This document shows, piece after piece, positions 25,001-32,182 of a stretch of DNA of 35,568 bases (the stretch's first letter is position 1; every line of letters begins with the position of its first letter). The stretch lies in NCBI GenBank assembly GCA_030431755.1, contig JAUIIK010000044.1, forward strand, positions 1-35,568. Reading direction: 5' to 3'. A program made the position numbers and the translations under genes. The notes under the pieces were generated by a model. That model was not told the origin of the DNA, did no database searches, and saw only the letters and a list, made by a program, of their open reading frames with translations. Source of the DNA: Chloroflexia bacterium. Lineage in GTDB: Bacteria; Chloroflexota; Chloroflexia; Thermomicrobiales; CFX8.

Positions 25001-25313
25001 CTTCTCGCGCTGGGACTTCCCGTACGCGGGTTCCCTAAATCCGACGATTCAGGAAGCCGAGGCACGTACTCGCACAGAGCAGTTCATCCGCGTGGACGAC
25101 ACGCTTGACGGCGCTCGTATCGATAATGTCCGGCTCGCGGTTGTCTTCACCAACTTCTACGAGGATATTGTCGATGGCCGAGTCGTTCGTGAACTTGAAG
25201 CTCAATGGCGGCTCACCTGGGAGTTCGAATTGACCAACAGGCCAAGCCCGGATGCCGACGATTTCATCTGGATTGACGCGTCCGCAGGTGACCGGCTCAT
25301 TGCCGGTGGATAG
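22089..25313 (+). CDS. Large membrane-anchored presumed anti-sigma factor with TolB-like propeller
   Basis: 1074 residues. Residues 1-120 are a cytoplasmic acidic region (IEERLDQLLDDMSTGI; FPAHLADALYAELG) placed where an anti-sigma domain is expected, without an obvious HxxxCxxC zinc motif. Residues 123-144 form one membrane helix (RILGIAAAIAGFGLLTLVLI). Residues about 165-500 carry repeated TolB/WD40-like blades (FPAWSPDGSLVAFVSDR, NPVWSPDGDLIAL, LTWSPDSRWLIF, PSWSPDGSHVAVT). A Pro/Thr/Ala-rich linker (about 505-540) and beta-rich domains follow. Residues about 900-1074 hold two PepSY/YcdB-like repeats (EEAEAQRIAEEFLQQHYPDY; VKVGVDLDTGLVVSFSRWDF). It would sense an extracytoplasmic signal and hold the sigma factor. 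The anti-sigma role is inferred from overlap and topology. Confidence 0.8.
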   Translation: MTGSSQPNPPIEERLDQLLDDMSTGINARETKDPEFSDFTMLATAIKSDDDVDWPEASFPAHLADALYAELGSPAVSTPNGHAPALPWDEAASDSPRAGTLPQPVPQMPALVDKRGWPGTRRILGIAAAIAGFGLLTLVLIAIFRGFEDDSAPALGGSEERHPQQLAVTMQTEPLNGNPDIFLVSLDGSEPVNLTNHPANDAFPAWSPDGSLVAFVSDRSGADALYFMNADGGDLTELYGPSEDDDLHLRNPVWSPDGDLIALTQLDRGDVPGGSPSRVVVIDVKDGAQYVIDLVDGYAAPGFDQQLTWSPDSRWLIFEAFSDDDSQLFVSDVDTAPSDRRGLQVTDRITGSAAGWSNNDEVAITDGSEIRIVGFDSETGAFVERRRIGTETAGTVSSPSWSPDGSHVAVTAGDFGGHSVWIVNIDDSILTEIPGSTTGVYPVWSDAGQLAYLRAGMVFSAESTGYELTVYDPESASVTHQIDTGVSGPLMSPPAWRPGGTTTMPDQAAEPTPTEIPATPPAVATATAIANQELVPPQADLQVGANTIEGKLGSYSWQFSDPIQTTSSVVYRHMPIFIDAASVNLDSALSILIHGDEYSRPPNYVEMRIHQIAGVVVAPGGSPDTLPGSLAYRLEMRQEPVATLTADDPTRPEFEPDLPLGNYVLFVEASWGPHPQTGREIFVTWIFEVTDGTRIPPVTAPALVIKPVSLSCQESVTWATANLPANSAASLLAHEAGSDAYWTVIDEMTTGPNGELSGELSMSMIYPGCDTDADTSEGINIEVVLVVRHADTNDVIARATTELRLIGRPNLIDQAPDSNPAAIKAIAQARAFLNDSEAAFSIDSIDTVDDQTTVVLSRPVAGRGDDTQFRDLFIVDATNDQLFVAELYNNTTLAKPPQRIEEAEAQRIAEEFLQQHYPDYTALSRFVPPDTIVIAFSDERYDVTWGKQVQGVWLPTTVKVGVDLDTGLVVSFSRWDFPYAGSLNPTIQEAEARTRTEQFIRVDDTLDGARIDNVRLAVVFTNFYEDIVDGRVVRELEAQWRLTWEFELTNRPSPDADDFIWIDASAGDRLIAGG

Positions 25314-25316
25314 CGA

Positions 25317-25724
25317 TTAGTCGTCCTCTTTGTCGTCAGCTGGCGGGAGGGCGTAGCGGTTGATCAGTTCGCCCATCTCGCGGTGGAACTGGGAGTTGGC
25401 GACGACGCGGGTAACGCTCGCGCCCTTCGCCAGCTTGAAGAGCTCTACCTCGCGGTGTGGTCCGAACGCAAGCACCCGGACATCGGACTCGGCGATCTCC
25501 TCGATGCGCTCCCAGACCTCTTCGTCATCACCTGGCACCGTCATATCGACGATCAGGAGGTCCGGCTCGTATACCGCCAGCGTCTGGTCGAGCTCGTCGG
25601 GGTCGCGAATGACGATCATCTCGAAATCCAGCTTACGCCCAACATTTCGCACGGTGATGCCGAAGAAGACATCGCTGATCAACGCGATCACCGTGCCGCG
25701 CTCCTTGCGCGTGGCCGAGCTCAT
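25317..25724 (-). CDS. CheY-like / pseudo-receiver domain protein
   Basis: 135 residues, a single alternating beta-alpha domain: VIALISDVFFGITVRNVG, MIVIRDPDELDQTLAVY, then PDLLIVDMTVPGDDEE with Asp60 at the phospho-acceptor position, RVLAFGPHREVELFKLAKGA and VTRVVANSQFHREMGELI. The acidic pocket near the N-terminus of a classic receiver is reduced to one Asp, so phosphorylation is uncertain. There is no kinase or output domain nearby. It converges with the anti-sigma gene, 3 bp apart. Confidence 0.65.
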   Translation of the reverse strand: MSSATRKERGTVIALISDVFFGITVRNVGRKLDFEMIVIRDPDELDQTLAVYEPDLLIVDMTVPGDDEEVWERIEEIAESDVRVLAFGPHREVELFKLAKGASVTRVVANSQFHREMGELINRYALPPADDKEDD

Positions 25725-25870
25725 TGCGGCAACGGGGCGGGGTTTGGGATGGGGGAATAGTGAAATCCCGAATCCGGGTCAATCAACCTCAATCTGGATC
25801 TCAGCTGGACTTTCGCCATATCGACGCCCCTCTCCTAATCCTCAATCCCTCTTCCCCAATCCCTACGTTT

Positions 25871-26836
25871 CTAACCAGGGAGTTCGAGCGAGTCCACAAT
25901 CTCACGGGCAGCGTAGAGCCATTCCTCGGGGGTATCGTCGGGCACGGAACAACCGTTGGCCAAGATGAAGCGGCGACCGTTGGTCTGGGCGATGGCGTCC
26001 TCGGCTTCCTTGCGGATCTCCTCCTCGGGGCCGTTCGAGAGGGCGCCGAACTCGTGCCAGCCGCCCATCAGGCACTTACTGGTCCGCGAGCGCGCCTCCT
26101 TCAGGCTCGGGCCGGCCAGCCGGTCGGACCACGAGAGCACCTGCACCGGATAGTCGAGCACCTCGTCGAAGTGCAGATCCTGGTCGCCGTGAATGTGCAG
26201 GATATTGAGCCAGCTGTCGCGCGAGCCTTGCAGCGAGATCAGATCATACGGCCGGCCGACCTCGCGGTAGAGATCGCGGGTCATGATCGCGTCCGTGCAG
26301 CCCTGGAGCGCGAAGAACACGCCGTCTGCGCCGCTATCGAGCATGTGCTGGATGTGGGCCCGCAGGTTCTCGGCAATCGTCGCCAGCGCCTCGTGAATCA
26401 CTGCCGGCGACTGCTCGTAGTGCTCGAAGAAGAGATCGCGGGTTTCGGCGAAATAGAGCATCTGGCAGAGCGGTGAAAAGACGGTCATGATAATCGGCGT
26501 CTCGTAGCCGACGGCGTCACGCAGCGACTGGATCGACACAGCGCGCTGGTTGAAGAAGCGCGAGCGCTCGACGTCGATCGGCTCGATCAAGCGCCAATCG
26601 TCGAGCGTCTTGATCGACCGGCGTGGGAAGGGATACTCGATATCCGGCATGATCTTGATGATGTCGAGGTCGAAGCTGGCAGCAAAGAAGTCGAATGTCG
26701 CTTCGGCCATCCTGCGTCCGGAGCCCGCCGGCCGGAAGTGGTGCCAGAAGCAGACGGGTATGCGGTCGACCTCCTCACCGTGAACAGCCGCCATCACGCG
26801 TTCAGTTTTCGTCATCTCTCCGTAGTTCGATGCCAT
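25871..26836 (-). CDS. Uroporphyrinogen decarboxylase (URO-D) family protein
   Basis: 321 residues from ATG 26836 with GGGAGG upstream. It has the URO-D barrel pattern: MTKTERVMAAVHGEEVDRIP at the start, IPVCFWHHF, then LGSGADGV-like LDSGADGVFFALQGCTDAI, LHIHGDQDLHFDEVLDYPV, SWSDRLAGPSLKEAR and FILANGCSVPDDTPEEWLYA. The haem-pathway HemE signature (RQAGR) is missing, so this is one of the URO-D relatives. These include cobamide-dependent methyltransferases (MtaA/CmuA type), though many have no known role. Confidence 0.82.
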   Translation of the reverse strand: MASNYGEMTKTERVMAAVHGEEVDRIPVCFWHHFRPAGSGRRMAEATFDFFAASFDLDIIKIMPDIEYPFPRRSIKTLDDWRLIEPIDVERSRFFNQRAVSIQSLRDAVGYETPIIMTVFSPLCQMLYFAETRDLFFEHYEQSPAVIHEALATIAENLRAHIQHMLDSGADGVFFALQGCTDAIMTRDLYREVGRPYDLISLQGSRDSWLNILHIHGDQDLHFDEVLDYPVQVLSWSDRLAGPSLKEARSRTSKCLMGGWHEFGALSNGPEEEIRKEAEDAIAQTNGRRFILANGCSVPDDTPEEWLYAAREIVDSLELPG

Positions 26837-27017
26837 CGTGTGTCCTCCCGGAATTCCCCTAAAGGCAAGTCGTCAGTGTTGCGAACACCTTAGCACGCCT
26901 GGACGCTGAGACGGTTCCAGCGCCAGAGCGTAACCACTCTCCACAACCTGGATTTTCACTCGTGATGAAGCCGGTTCCCCCGACTGGCTTCAGAGCACAC
27001 TACCCCCCTTCCGTACA

Positions 27018-27033
27018 GGCTGTGGCCACAGCC
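27018..27033. promoter_or_regulatory. 16-bp perfect palindrome in the 26837-27229 gap
   Basis: GGCTGTGGCCACAGCC is its own reverse complement with no spacer. It lies about 200 bp upstream of the MBL gene and about 180 bp from the start of the URO-D gene, so it could be an operator for either divergent gene. The rest of the 393-bp gap has no gene. Function not shown. Confidence 0.35.
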
Positions 27034-27059
27034 ATGGGTATGCACACATGTTCCCGCAG

Positions 27060-27089
27060 TGAAGCCCGCTTTCCCCGAAGCGGGCTTCA
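27060..27089. terminator. 12-bp hairpin in the 26837-27229 gap
   Basis: TGAAGCCCGCTT (27060-27071) pairs perfectly with AAGCGGGCTTCA (27078-27089) around TCCCCG. It lies between the divergent URO-D and MBL genes, so it is not obviously a terminator of either; it may be an intergenic palindromic repeat. Confidence 0.45.
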
Positions 27090-27229
27090 CGCCTGTTACT
27101 CACGTATTGGCTTGTCCAATTCCATGCATTATGTCGCATTGCGATGGCTACGCCGTCTCGTGATGAAATGCAGATGCCTCTGTTGGTGTTGAATCAGAAG
27201 GTTGGTAACGAGTTATCGAGAGGGAGCGC

Positions 27230-27922
27230 ATGCAGACGACCGACCAGCTAACCGTCCGCAGATTCATTGGCGGTCCGATGCTGACGGCTTGCTATGTCGT
27301 GATTGCGCCCGGCGCAGAGAGTGTCCTGATCGACGCGCCACGCGATGCCTGGCGAGCCGCGTTGGAAACCGCAGACGAACTCGACGCGCCCGTGAGGCGG
27401 CTCATAGCAACCCACGGCCATTGGGATCACATCACGGACGCAAGTCTGGTGCGCGAGCTCGGCATCCCGCTTCTCGGCCATCCGGCCGACCGAGAGCTCT
27501 TCGAGAACCCGTCTGGGCAGCGCGCTGACCTGCCCTTCGTCATTGCGCCCGTCGCCATCGACCAGGAGCTGGCTGAGGGCGACCGGCTCGACCTCGCCGG
27601 GCACACGCTCCAGGTGCTGCATACGCCGGGGCACTCCTGGGGTGGCATCAGCTTGTGGCTCCAGGAACAGGATCTGCTCTTCACTGGTGACACCGTACTC
27701 AAGGGCGGGGCGGGCTATCTCGACCGCCCGGAGTGCGATCCGTGGGCGCTGGCGTCGAGTGTCCTTCGGATCGCGGCACTGCCCGAGGCGACAACACTCT
27801 ATCCGGGCCACGGCGCGCCAACGACCATCGCCGATGAGGATTGGCTTGTGCCGAATGCGAGCCGTGAGGATCTGGTCGCACTCTGGCGATCCGGCGCCGG
27901 GCGCTGGACTCCACGCCGCTAG
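27230..27922 (+). CDS. Metallo-beta-lactamase-fold hydrolase (glyoxalase II-like)
   Basis: 230 residues from ATG 27230 with GAGAGGGAG upstream. The dinuclear metal ligands are complete: THGHWDH (His62, His64, Asp66, His67), HTPGHSWGG (His135), LLFTGDTVLKGG (Asp154) and TLYPGHGAPTTI (His194). The short N-terminal TACYVVIAPGAESVLIDAP is the usual MBL opening. Thioester hydrolysis of the glyoxalase II type is likely, but the substrate is not determined by sequence. Confidence 0.92.
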   Translation: MQTTDQLTVRRFIGGPMLTACYVVIAPGAESVLIDAPRDAWRAALETADELDAPVRRLIATHGHWDHITDASLVRELGIPLLGHPADRELFENPSGQRADLPFVIAPVAIDQELAEGDRLDLAGHTLQVLHTPGHSWGGISLWLQEQDLLFTGDTVLKGGAGYLDRPECDPWALASSVLRIAALPEATTLYPGHGAPTTIADEDWLVPNASREDLVALWRSGAGRWTPRR

Positions 27923-27945
27923 ACGTCAGCTCCACAACAAGAAGG

Positions 27946-27995
27946 ACTCCGTCACCAACCGTGGAGCGCCATTGATCCCCGGTTGGTGACGGAGT
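27946..27995. terminator. Bidirectional terminator hairpin
   Basis: ACTCCGTCACCAACCG (27946-27961) is a perfect 16-bp reverse complement of CGGTTGGTGACGGAGT (27980-27995) with an 18-nt loop. It is placed between the stops of the convergent MBL and DinB-like genes. It lacks a T-run, so efficiency is inferred. Confidence 0.7.
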
Positions 27996-28002
27996 TGCCG
28001 GA

Positions 28003-28485
28003 CTACTGGCCGGTCGCGGCCTCGATGCTGGCCTGGTGCATCCCGATATGGCCGATAACGACCATCTCGATCCAGTTGCGGACCGGCAGCGGATCCGGCC
28101 CAAACGCCGAGACGACGGCGGCCGCGTCGAGGTCATCGTCCGACAGCGCGGCGATGCCTGCCGTCACCGCCGCCGTGCCTTGTTCGATCAGCGCCAGCGT
28201 TTCAGCCTGGTCCGGCGCAGCGAACTCTTCGGCGTGCGCGGCATTTGAAGCGTGGATGTCCTCCATGCTCACCGACGGCACATTGTCCGTGATAATCAGA
28301 TTGGCCAGTCCGAAGGTCGTCTCCAGGCTCTGCCCGATGTGGTGCGCCGTCGTGCCGACCGACCAGCCCTCGCCCTCACACGTCGCCTGCCATTGCTCGT
28401 CGCTGAGGCCGCGCACGAGATCGGCGAAGGCGCTTGCCGTGCCGTTGAATTCCTGCGAAAGCTCCGCGCTACTCTTGGCCATCAT
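28003..28485 (-). CDS. DinB-like four-helix-bundle protein
   Basis: 160 residues starting ATGATG at 28485 with GAGAGGG upstream. It has the DinB/mycothiol-dependent maleylpyruvate isomerase N-domain pattern: FADLVRGLSDEQWQATCEGE and GWSVGTTAHHIGQSLETTF, with a metal-ligand His near residue 49, then VRNWIEMVVIGHIGMHQASI, which supplies two more His. Metal-dependent thiol transferase or S-conjugate chemistry is usual for the fold; the substrate is unknown. Confidence 0.82.
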   Translation of the reverse strand: MMAKSSAELSQEFNGTASAFADLVRGLSDEQWQATCEGEGWSVGTTAHHIGQSLETTFGLANLIITDNVPSVSMEDIHASNAAHAEEFAAPDQAETLALIEQGTAAVTAGIAALSDDDLDAAAVVSAFGPDPLPVRNWIEMVVIGHIGMHQASIEAATGQ

Positions 28486-28518
28486 TGCCCTCTCTATCGG
28501 CTCCCTAGCCGACTAAAA

Positions 28519-28953
28519 CTACGCTGCGGCGCGCAAGCGGCGGAGTCCGAGAAACTGGATCGCCGCGAACACCGCGACAATCTCCGCCAGGATGCCGACC
28601 GTCCAGGCGCCAGCAGTCGTCAAGTCGAGCGCGCCTGTCAGCAGGATAGCGTAACTCGCCACCACCCAGGCGACACCGCCGCCAACAACGACCGCGCCGA
28701 GTGTCGTACTCAGGCGCTCGCGCCGGGACATCCAGACGAGTTCCGCAGCCCAGAGCAACACCCCCGCGCCAATCGCCGCTGGAACCCAGTTCGGCGTCAG
28801 GCCGGTGAACTCACTCAGCCAGCTCGACGCGGCGACCATAGCGGTACCAGCGAGCCCGCAGAAGATCGCGTCGCCTACGAGCGCCCGGCGCAAGAGCGAG
28901 TCAGCCGGCGTCTCCGACACCGTCGACATTGAAACCTGTGCTTGAGCGACCAT
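28519..28953 (-). CDS. Small integral membrane protein, four helices
   Basis: 144 residues from ATG 28953. AAGGAGG lies 8 nt upstream and fixes this start, although the frame is open much further. Hydrophobic segments lie at about residues 25-45 (ALVGDAIFCGLAGTAMVAAS), 57-75 (WVPAAIGAGVLLWAAELVW), 85-110 (LGAVVVGGGVAWVVASYAIL) and 115-135 (AGAWTVGILAEIVAVFAAIQ). No family recognised. It is divergent from the membrane protein at 29146. Confidence 0.75.
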   Translation of the reverse strand: MVAQAQVSMSTVSETPADSLLRRALVGDAIFCGLAGTAMVAASSWLSEFTGLTPNWVPAAIGAGVLLWAAELVWMSRRERLSTTLGAVVVGGGVAWVVASYAILLTGALDLTTAGAWTVGILAEIVAVFAAIQFLGLRRLRAAA

Positions 28954-29145
28954 GTTGTCCTCCTTCGGTCGCGAACTGCGAATCAGTAGGTCGAGCCTAT
29001 GCCGGAGGGCGCTGCCAGCGTCACTCATTGCCCTGCCATCCACTGCCGAATCTCGGGCGGTGCAGCAGCGTGGCAGTGATTGGCAGTCCCTCTGGTGACG
29101 ATGGCAGCGCGGAAAACGGCATGCTGAGCCTGAAAGGAGGATTCG

Positions 29146-29472
29146 ATGCAGTTCCTTATGACAAGTGCAGCTTGGACGCTGCCATACCTGCTGCTCGCAA
29201 CGGGTGGTTATGCCTTCACGCTGGGCGTCTGGGCCTGGATCACCGGCTCGAAGACAGTCGGCGGAACGCGGCGCGAGCTGCTTGAGATGGTGCGCGGCTT
29301 CCGGATCGCCGTGATCGGACTGGCCGTGACCGGCGTTGGCGTCTGGCTGCTGACGGACCAGACCTGGGTTCTGGTTGTCTCGCTGGCCGTTGGCGGCGAG
29401 GAGCTGCTGGAGTCCAGCGTCATCATCGCCGCGATTCGCGCGGATCCGCGCCGCGCTGGCGAGGCTACCTGA
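29146..29472 (+). CDS. Small membrane protein, three helices
   Basis: 108 residues from ATG 29146 with AAAGGAGG upstream. Three hydrophobic stretches are visible: LPYLLLATGGYAFTLGVWAW, IAVIGLAVTGVGVWLL and WVLVVSLAVGGEELLESSVI. The C-terminus is polar. No family recognised. Its 3' end overlaps the convergent gene at 29465 by 8 bp. Confidence 0.7.
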   Translation: MQFLMTSAAWTLPYLLLATGGYAFTLGVWAWITGSKTVGGTRRELLEMVRGFRIAVIGLAVTGVGVWLLTDQTWVLVVSLAVGGEELLESSVIIAAIRADPRRAGEAT

Positions 29473-30748
29473 CCGACGCCAGCTCGGCCGGCAGTCCGTC
29501 GAACGAGCTGGCGAGCTCCTCTTGCTCCCGCAGGTGCCCAGCAACAAGGCCGGCCGCCGAGGTCTGCCAGTTGTACAGCGTCCGCTCCGGCACATAGGTC
29601 CGAAACCAGTCGAGCACATCGAAATACGCAGGCTCCTCAAAGCTGTGGACCGCCGTGCTGCTGTAGGGCCGCATACCAACGACGTAGGGGTAATAGAGCG
29701 CGTTGTAGAAGCGCCATTCGTCGGTCGTCCCAAGCTCCTCGCCGGTCGCCGGCTTCAACCGCTCGATCGCGTCGGTCAGCACCAGCTTCAGCTCGCGGGC
29801 GCGTTCGAGCGTGGCCGGTTCGGCATTGCGGGCGCGCAAGCGGCGGTGGACCTCCGGCAAGTTCGTCAGCGGGCTCGTCGCCAGCTTGGTCAGATCGCCG
29901 TAGTGGCTCAAGGCGCGCCGGGTCAGCTTCGCGAACTCATCCTCGGGAATCGTCAGCGGGTCGGTCATGTTGACTCGCGGCAGGAGATTCTCGATCTCGC
30001 GCAGATGCGCCCGCTCCTCGCGGAGCCAGGGAACCCTGGCGAACGCGACCTGATCGAGGAGTCCCTGGACGCGGCTGAGATAGACCTGGGTCGCGATGGC
30101 GCCCACGAGCGCCCCATGCAGCAGCGTCAGCATCCCTGATGTTGCGCCGGTGCTCCACCACATCGCCAGCACGATCTGTCCGCCGAAGACCAGTGCGATC
30201 AAGAATGAGTAGTCATACGAACGAGCGACGTCCGTGATGACTGCCTCATCCGTCTGTCGATTGAAATCGTAGAGCGCATAACCGGCGAGGAGTAGCAAGC
30301 AGCACACGGCCGCAACGAACGCAACGCGACTGCCCACCACGCCAGATATCGCGTCCGCCACGGTGCTGAGGATGCCGTCGCCAGTGAAATCTGGCGTCAC
30401 CCAGTCCCCTCCTACGATGACGACAAGAATCAGAGTGACCACGGCTCCAGCAGCGAGCATCAGAAGCGGCTGCTGGTCGACCTCTTCTCGGCTCGGTGAA
30501 TCCGCCACAGCATCGCGCGGTTGGCGTCGCCGCTCCATGCCGTAGGCAACCATCGTGAGCGCAATGAAAAGCGTGGGCAGGACCGCGAATCCGCGGTTAC
30601 GTGTCACGACTGCTAGCAAGACAGCGCTGTAGACCAATGCGCCGCCCAACAAGCCAAAACCAACACCATCGGCCCGCCGGCTGTACAGGTAGAAACCAGC
30701 CCAGACGAGGTGTGCGAAGAGCAAAACTTCAGCCGCAGTGAGGAGCAC
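29465..30748 (-). CDS. Multi-helix membrane protein with a conserved soluble C-terminal domain
   Basis: 427 residues from GTG 30748, with GGAGG 4 nt upstream. Residues 1-230 hold about seven hydrophobic helices (for example LLFAHLVWAGFYLY, LLMLAAGAVVTLILVVIVGG and FVAAVCCLLLLAGYAL). Residues about 255-420 are soluble and cytoplasmic by inference: EDEFAKLTRRALSHYGDLTK, LATSPLTNLPEVHRRLRAR, WRFYNALYYPYVVGMRPYS and WFRTYVPERTLYNWQTSAAG. I have seen this last pattern in helix-turn-helix-containing proteins of Chloroflexota, so a membrane-tethered regulator is possible. Function unassigned. Confidence 0.7.
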   Translation of the reverse strand: MLLTAAEVLLFAHLVWAGFYLYSRRADGVGFGLLGGALVYSAVLLAVVTRNRGFAVLPTLFIALTMVAYGMERRRQPRDAVADSPSREEVDQQPLLMLAAGAVVTLILVVIVGGDWVTPDFTGDGILSTVADAISGVVGSRVAFVAAVCCLLLLAGYALYDFNRQTDEAVITDVARSYDYSFLIALVFGGQIVLAMWWSTGATSGMLTLLHGALVGAIATQVYLSRVQGLLDQVAFARVPWLREERAHLREIENLLPRVNMTDPLTIPEDEFAKLTRRALSHYGDLTKLATSPLTNLPEVHRRLRARNAEPATLERARELKLVLTDAIERLKPATGEELGTTDEWRFYNALYYPYVVGMRPYSSTAVHSFEEPAYFDVLDWFRTYVPERTLYNWQTSAAGLVAGHLREQEELASSFDGLPAELASVR

Positions 30749-30823
30749 GCGTCCTCCGGATCTCTGTCGGACGAACGTCTTGGCCGAAGTCTACGCTACA
30801 TGCTCTGTTGGCAGTGGAAGCAG

Positions 30824-31384
30824 CTAGCCGAGCAGCGCCTGCATCGCGCGCACGAAGAATGCGACGTGGGCGAGCTGGGCAATCCCGAGGGCAATCGCGG
30901 CCGGCCGCACGACGACCGTGCCGACGCGATAGCCGACTGACGGAGCCAGCAACGCGCCAAGCACCGCGACCTGCGCCAGCAGCGCCCCGACCATCAACCG
31001 GCCCGGCATCGCGGCGGCGAAGGCAAACCCGATGATCAGCAACGAAATGGCAATCGAGAAGAGGAATTCAACCAGGAGCATCCAGGCCTCGGTCGGCCCG
31101 AGGCGCGGCTCGACCGGTGGCGCAGCTTCGAGCGCGCCGTCGTGCGTCAGCAGCGCCGTCGCTTGCGGCTGGTCGAACGACGCGGCGAAGGCATACGCCA
31201 TCGAGCGCAGTGAAATGATCGTGAGTACAGCTGCCACGCTGACAGCCAGCCAGATCAACATCTCGCGGTATTCGCCTTCATCGGGGACCGGGGTCCACAG
31301 CCCCGTGACGTCCCTCTCAACCCTCAAGCTATTCAACGAACAGAAACCTCGTTGGATTCGCTCAAATTCAAAGACGGAGGTCAT
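30824..31384 (-). CDS. Four-helix membrane protein of unknown function
   Basis: About 186 residues if the ATG at 31384 is used; no convincing ribosome site is seen, and TTG or later starts (before MLIWLAVSVAAVLTII) are possible. Hydrophobic stretches are LIWLAVSVAAVLTII, WMLLVEFLFSIAISLLIIGF, LMVGALLAQVAVLGALLAPS and VVRPAAIALGIAQLAHVAFF. It is divergent from nadE, with about 57 bp between starts. No family recognised. Confidence 0.65.
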   Translation of the reverse strand: MTSVFEFERIQRGFCSLNSLRVERDVTGLWTPVPDEGEYREMLIWLAVSVAAVLTIISLRSMAYAFAASFDQPQATALLTHDGALEAAPPVEPRLGPTEAWMLLVEFLFSIAISLLIIGFAFAAAMPGRLMVGALLAQVAVLGALLAPSVGYRVGTVVVRPAAIALGIAQLAHVAFFVRAMQALLG

Positions 31385-31440
31385 GACTAGCCGGTTACAA
31401 TGGCCCCGTCGTGGAATCGTCCGCGGGAGGAAAGGTAAAC

Positions 31441-32169
31441 ATGGCGCTCGCAAACGAGATTGCTAGCTGGATTAGAGGCGAGATCGAGGGTGCGGGACTT
31501 TCCGGCGCCGTCGTTGGGCTCAGCGGCGGTATCGACTCCGCTGTCGTTTCCGGTCTATGCGCCAGGGCGGTCGGGCCGGAAAACGTCCTGGGCATCGCAA
31601 TGCCAGCTCATTCGATCCCAGCGGATGTCGCCGACGCCAAGCTGATTGCCGGGCACTGGGGCATCGAGTACCGCGAGATCGACCTCGGCAACATCTATGA
31701 CGCGTTCCTCGAACTGCTTCCGGACGGCTCGCAGCTCGCTGACGCCAACGTGAAACCGCGCCTGAGAATGATCACGCTCTACCACCACGCCAACACGCTC
31801 AACCGCATGGTCGTCGGCACCGGCAACCGCAGCGAGCTGGAGGTCGGCTACTACACCAAGTATGGCGACGGCGGCGTTGATCTCCTGCCCATTGCCAGCC
31901 TGCTCAAAGTGCAGGTCCGCGAGCTAGCGCGCGAAATCGGTGTGCCAGAGCGCATCATCGAACGCGCCCCCTCGGCCGGACTGTGGGAGGGCCAGACGGA
32001 CGAAAGCGAGCTGGGTATTACCTATGAACAGCTCGACGAGGCACTGGCGGCGATTGAGGCAGGCGACACCAGCGCAATCTCGCCGCGCGTGCTCGAACGC
32101 GTCCTGGCACTCAACCGTGGTTCCGCGCACAAGCGGCGGCTTGCGCCGATCTTCGTGCCGTCGGAGTAG
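31441..32169 (+). CDS. nadE: NH3-dependent NAD+ synthetase
   Basis: 242 residues from ATG 31441 with GGGAGGAAAGG upstream. It is an adenylate-forming amidation enzyme: deamido-NAD plus ammonia plus ATP gives NAD. The P-loop GAVVGLSGGIDSAVVSGL (SGGIDS at residues 28-33) and the later MVVGTGNRSELEVGYYTKYG, DLLPIASLLKVQVRELAREI and RAPSAGLWEGQTDESELG are classic NadE signatures. It lacks the glutaminase (nitrilase) domain, so it uses free ammonia. Confidence 0.96.
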   Translation: MALANEIASWIRGEIEGAGLSGAVVGLSGGIDSAVVSGLCARAVGPENVLGIAMPAHSIPADVADAKLIAGHWGIEYREIDLGNIYDAFLELLPDGSQLADANVKPRLRMITLYHHANTLNRMVVGTGNRSELEVGYYTKYGDGGVDLLPIASLLKVQVRELAREIGVPERIIERAPSAGLWEGQTDESELGITYEQLDEALAAIEAGDTSAISPRVLERVLALNRGSAHKRRLAPIFVPSE

Positions 32170-32182
32170 GCCGCAAGGCTGG

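Noticed and set aside
26545-26565. Possible fifth copy of the GGTTGAAGAAGC motif
   Set aside because: It lies inside the URO-D family gene in a codon-constrained stretch and has no complementary 3' partner nearby.
28954-29733. Upstream extension of the membrane protein gene to a 404-codon frame
   Set aside because: The extension has low-complexity, non-homologous sequence and overlaps two other genes. AAGGAGG before ATG 28953 fixes the real start.
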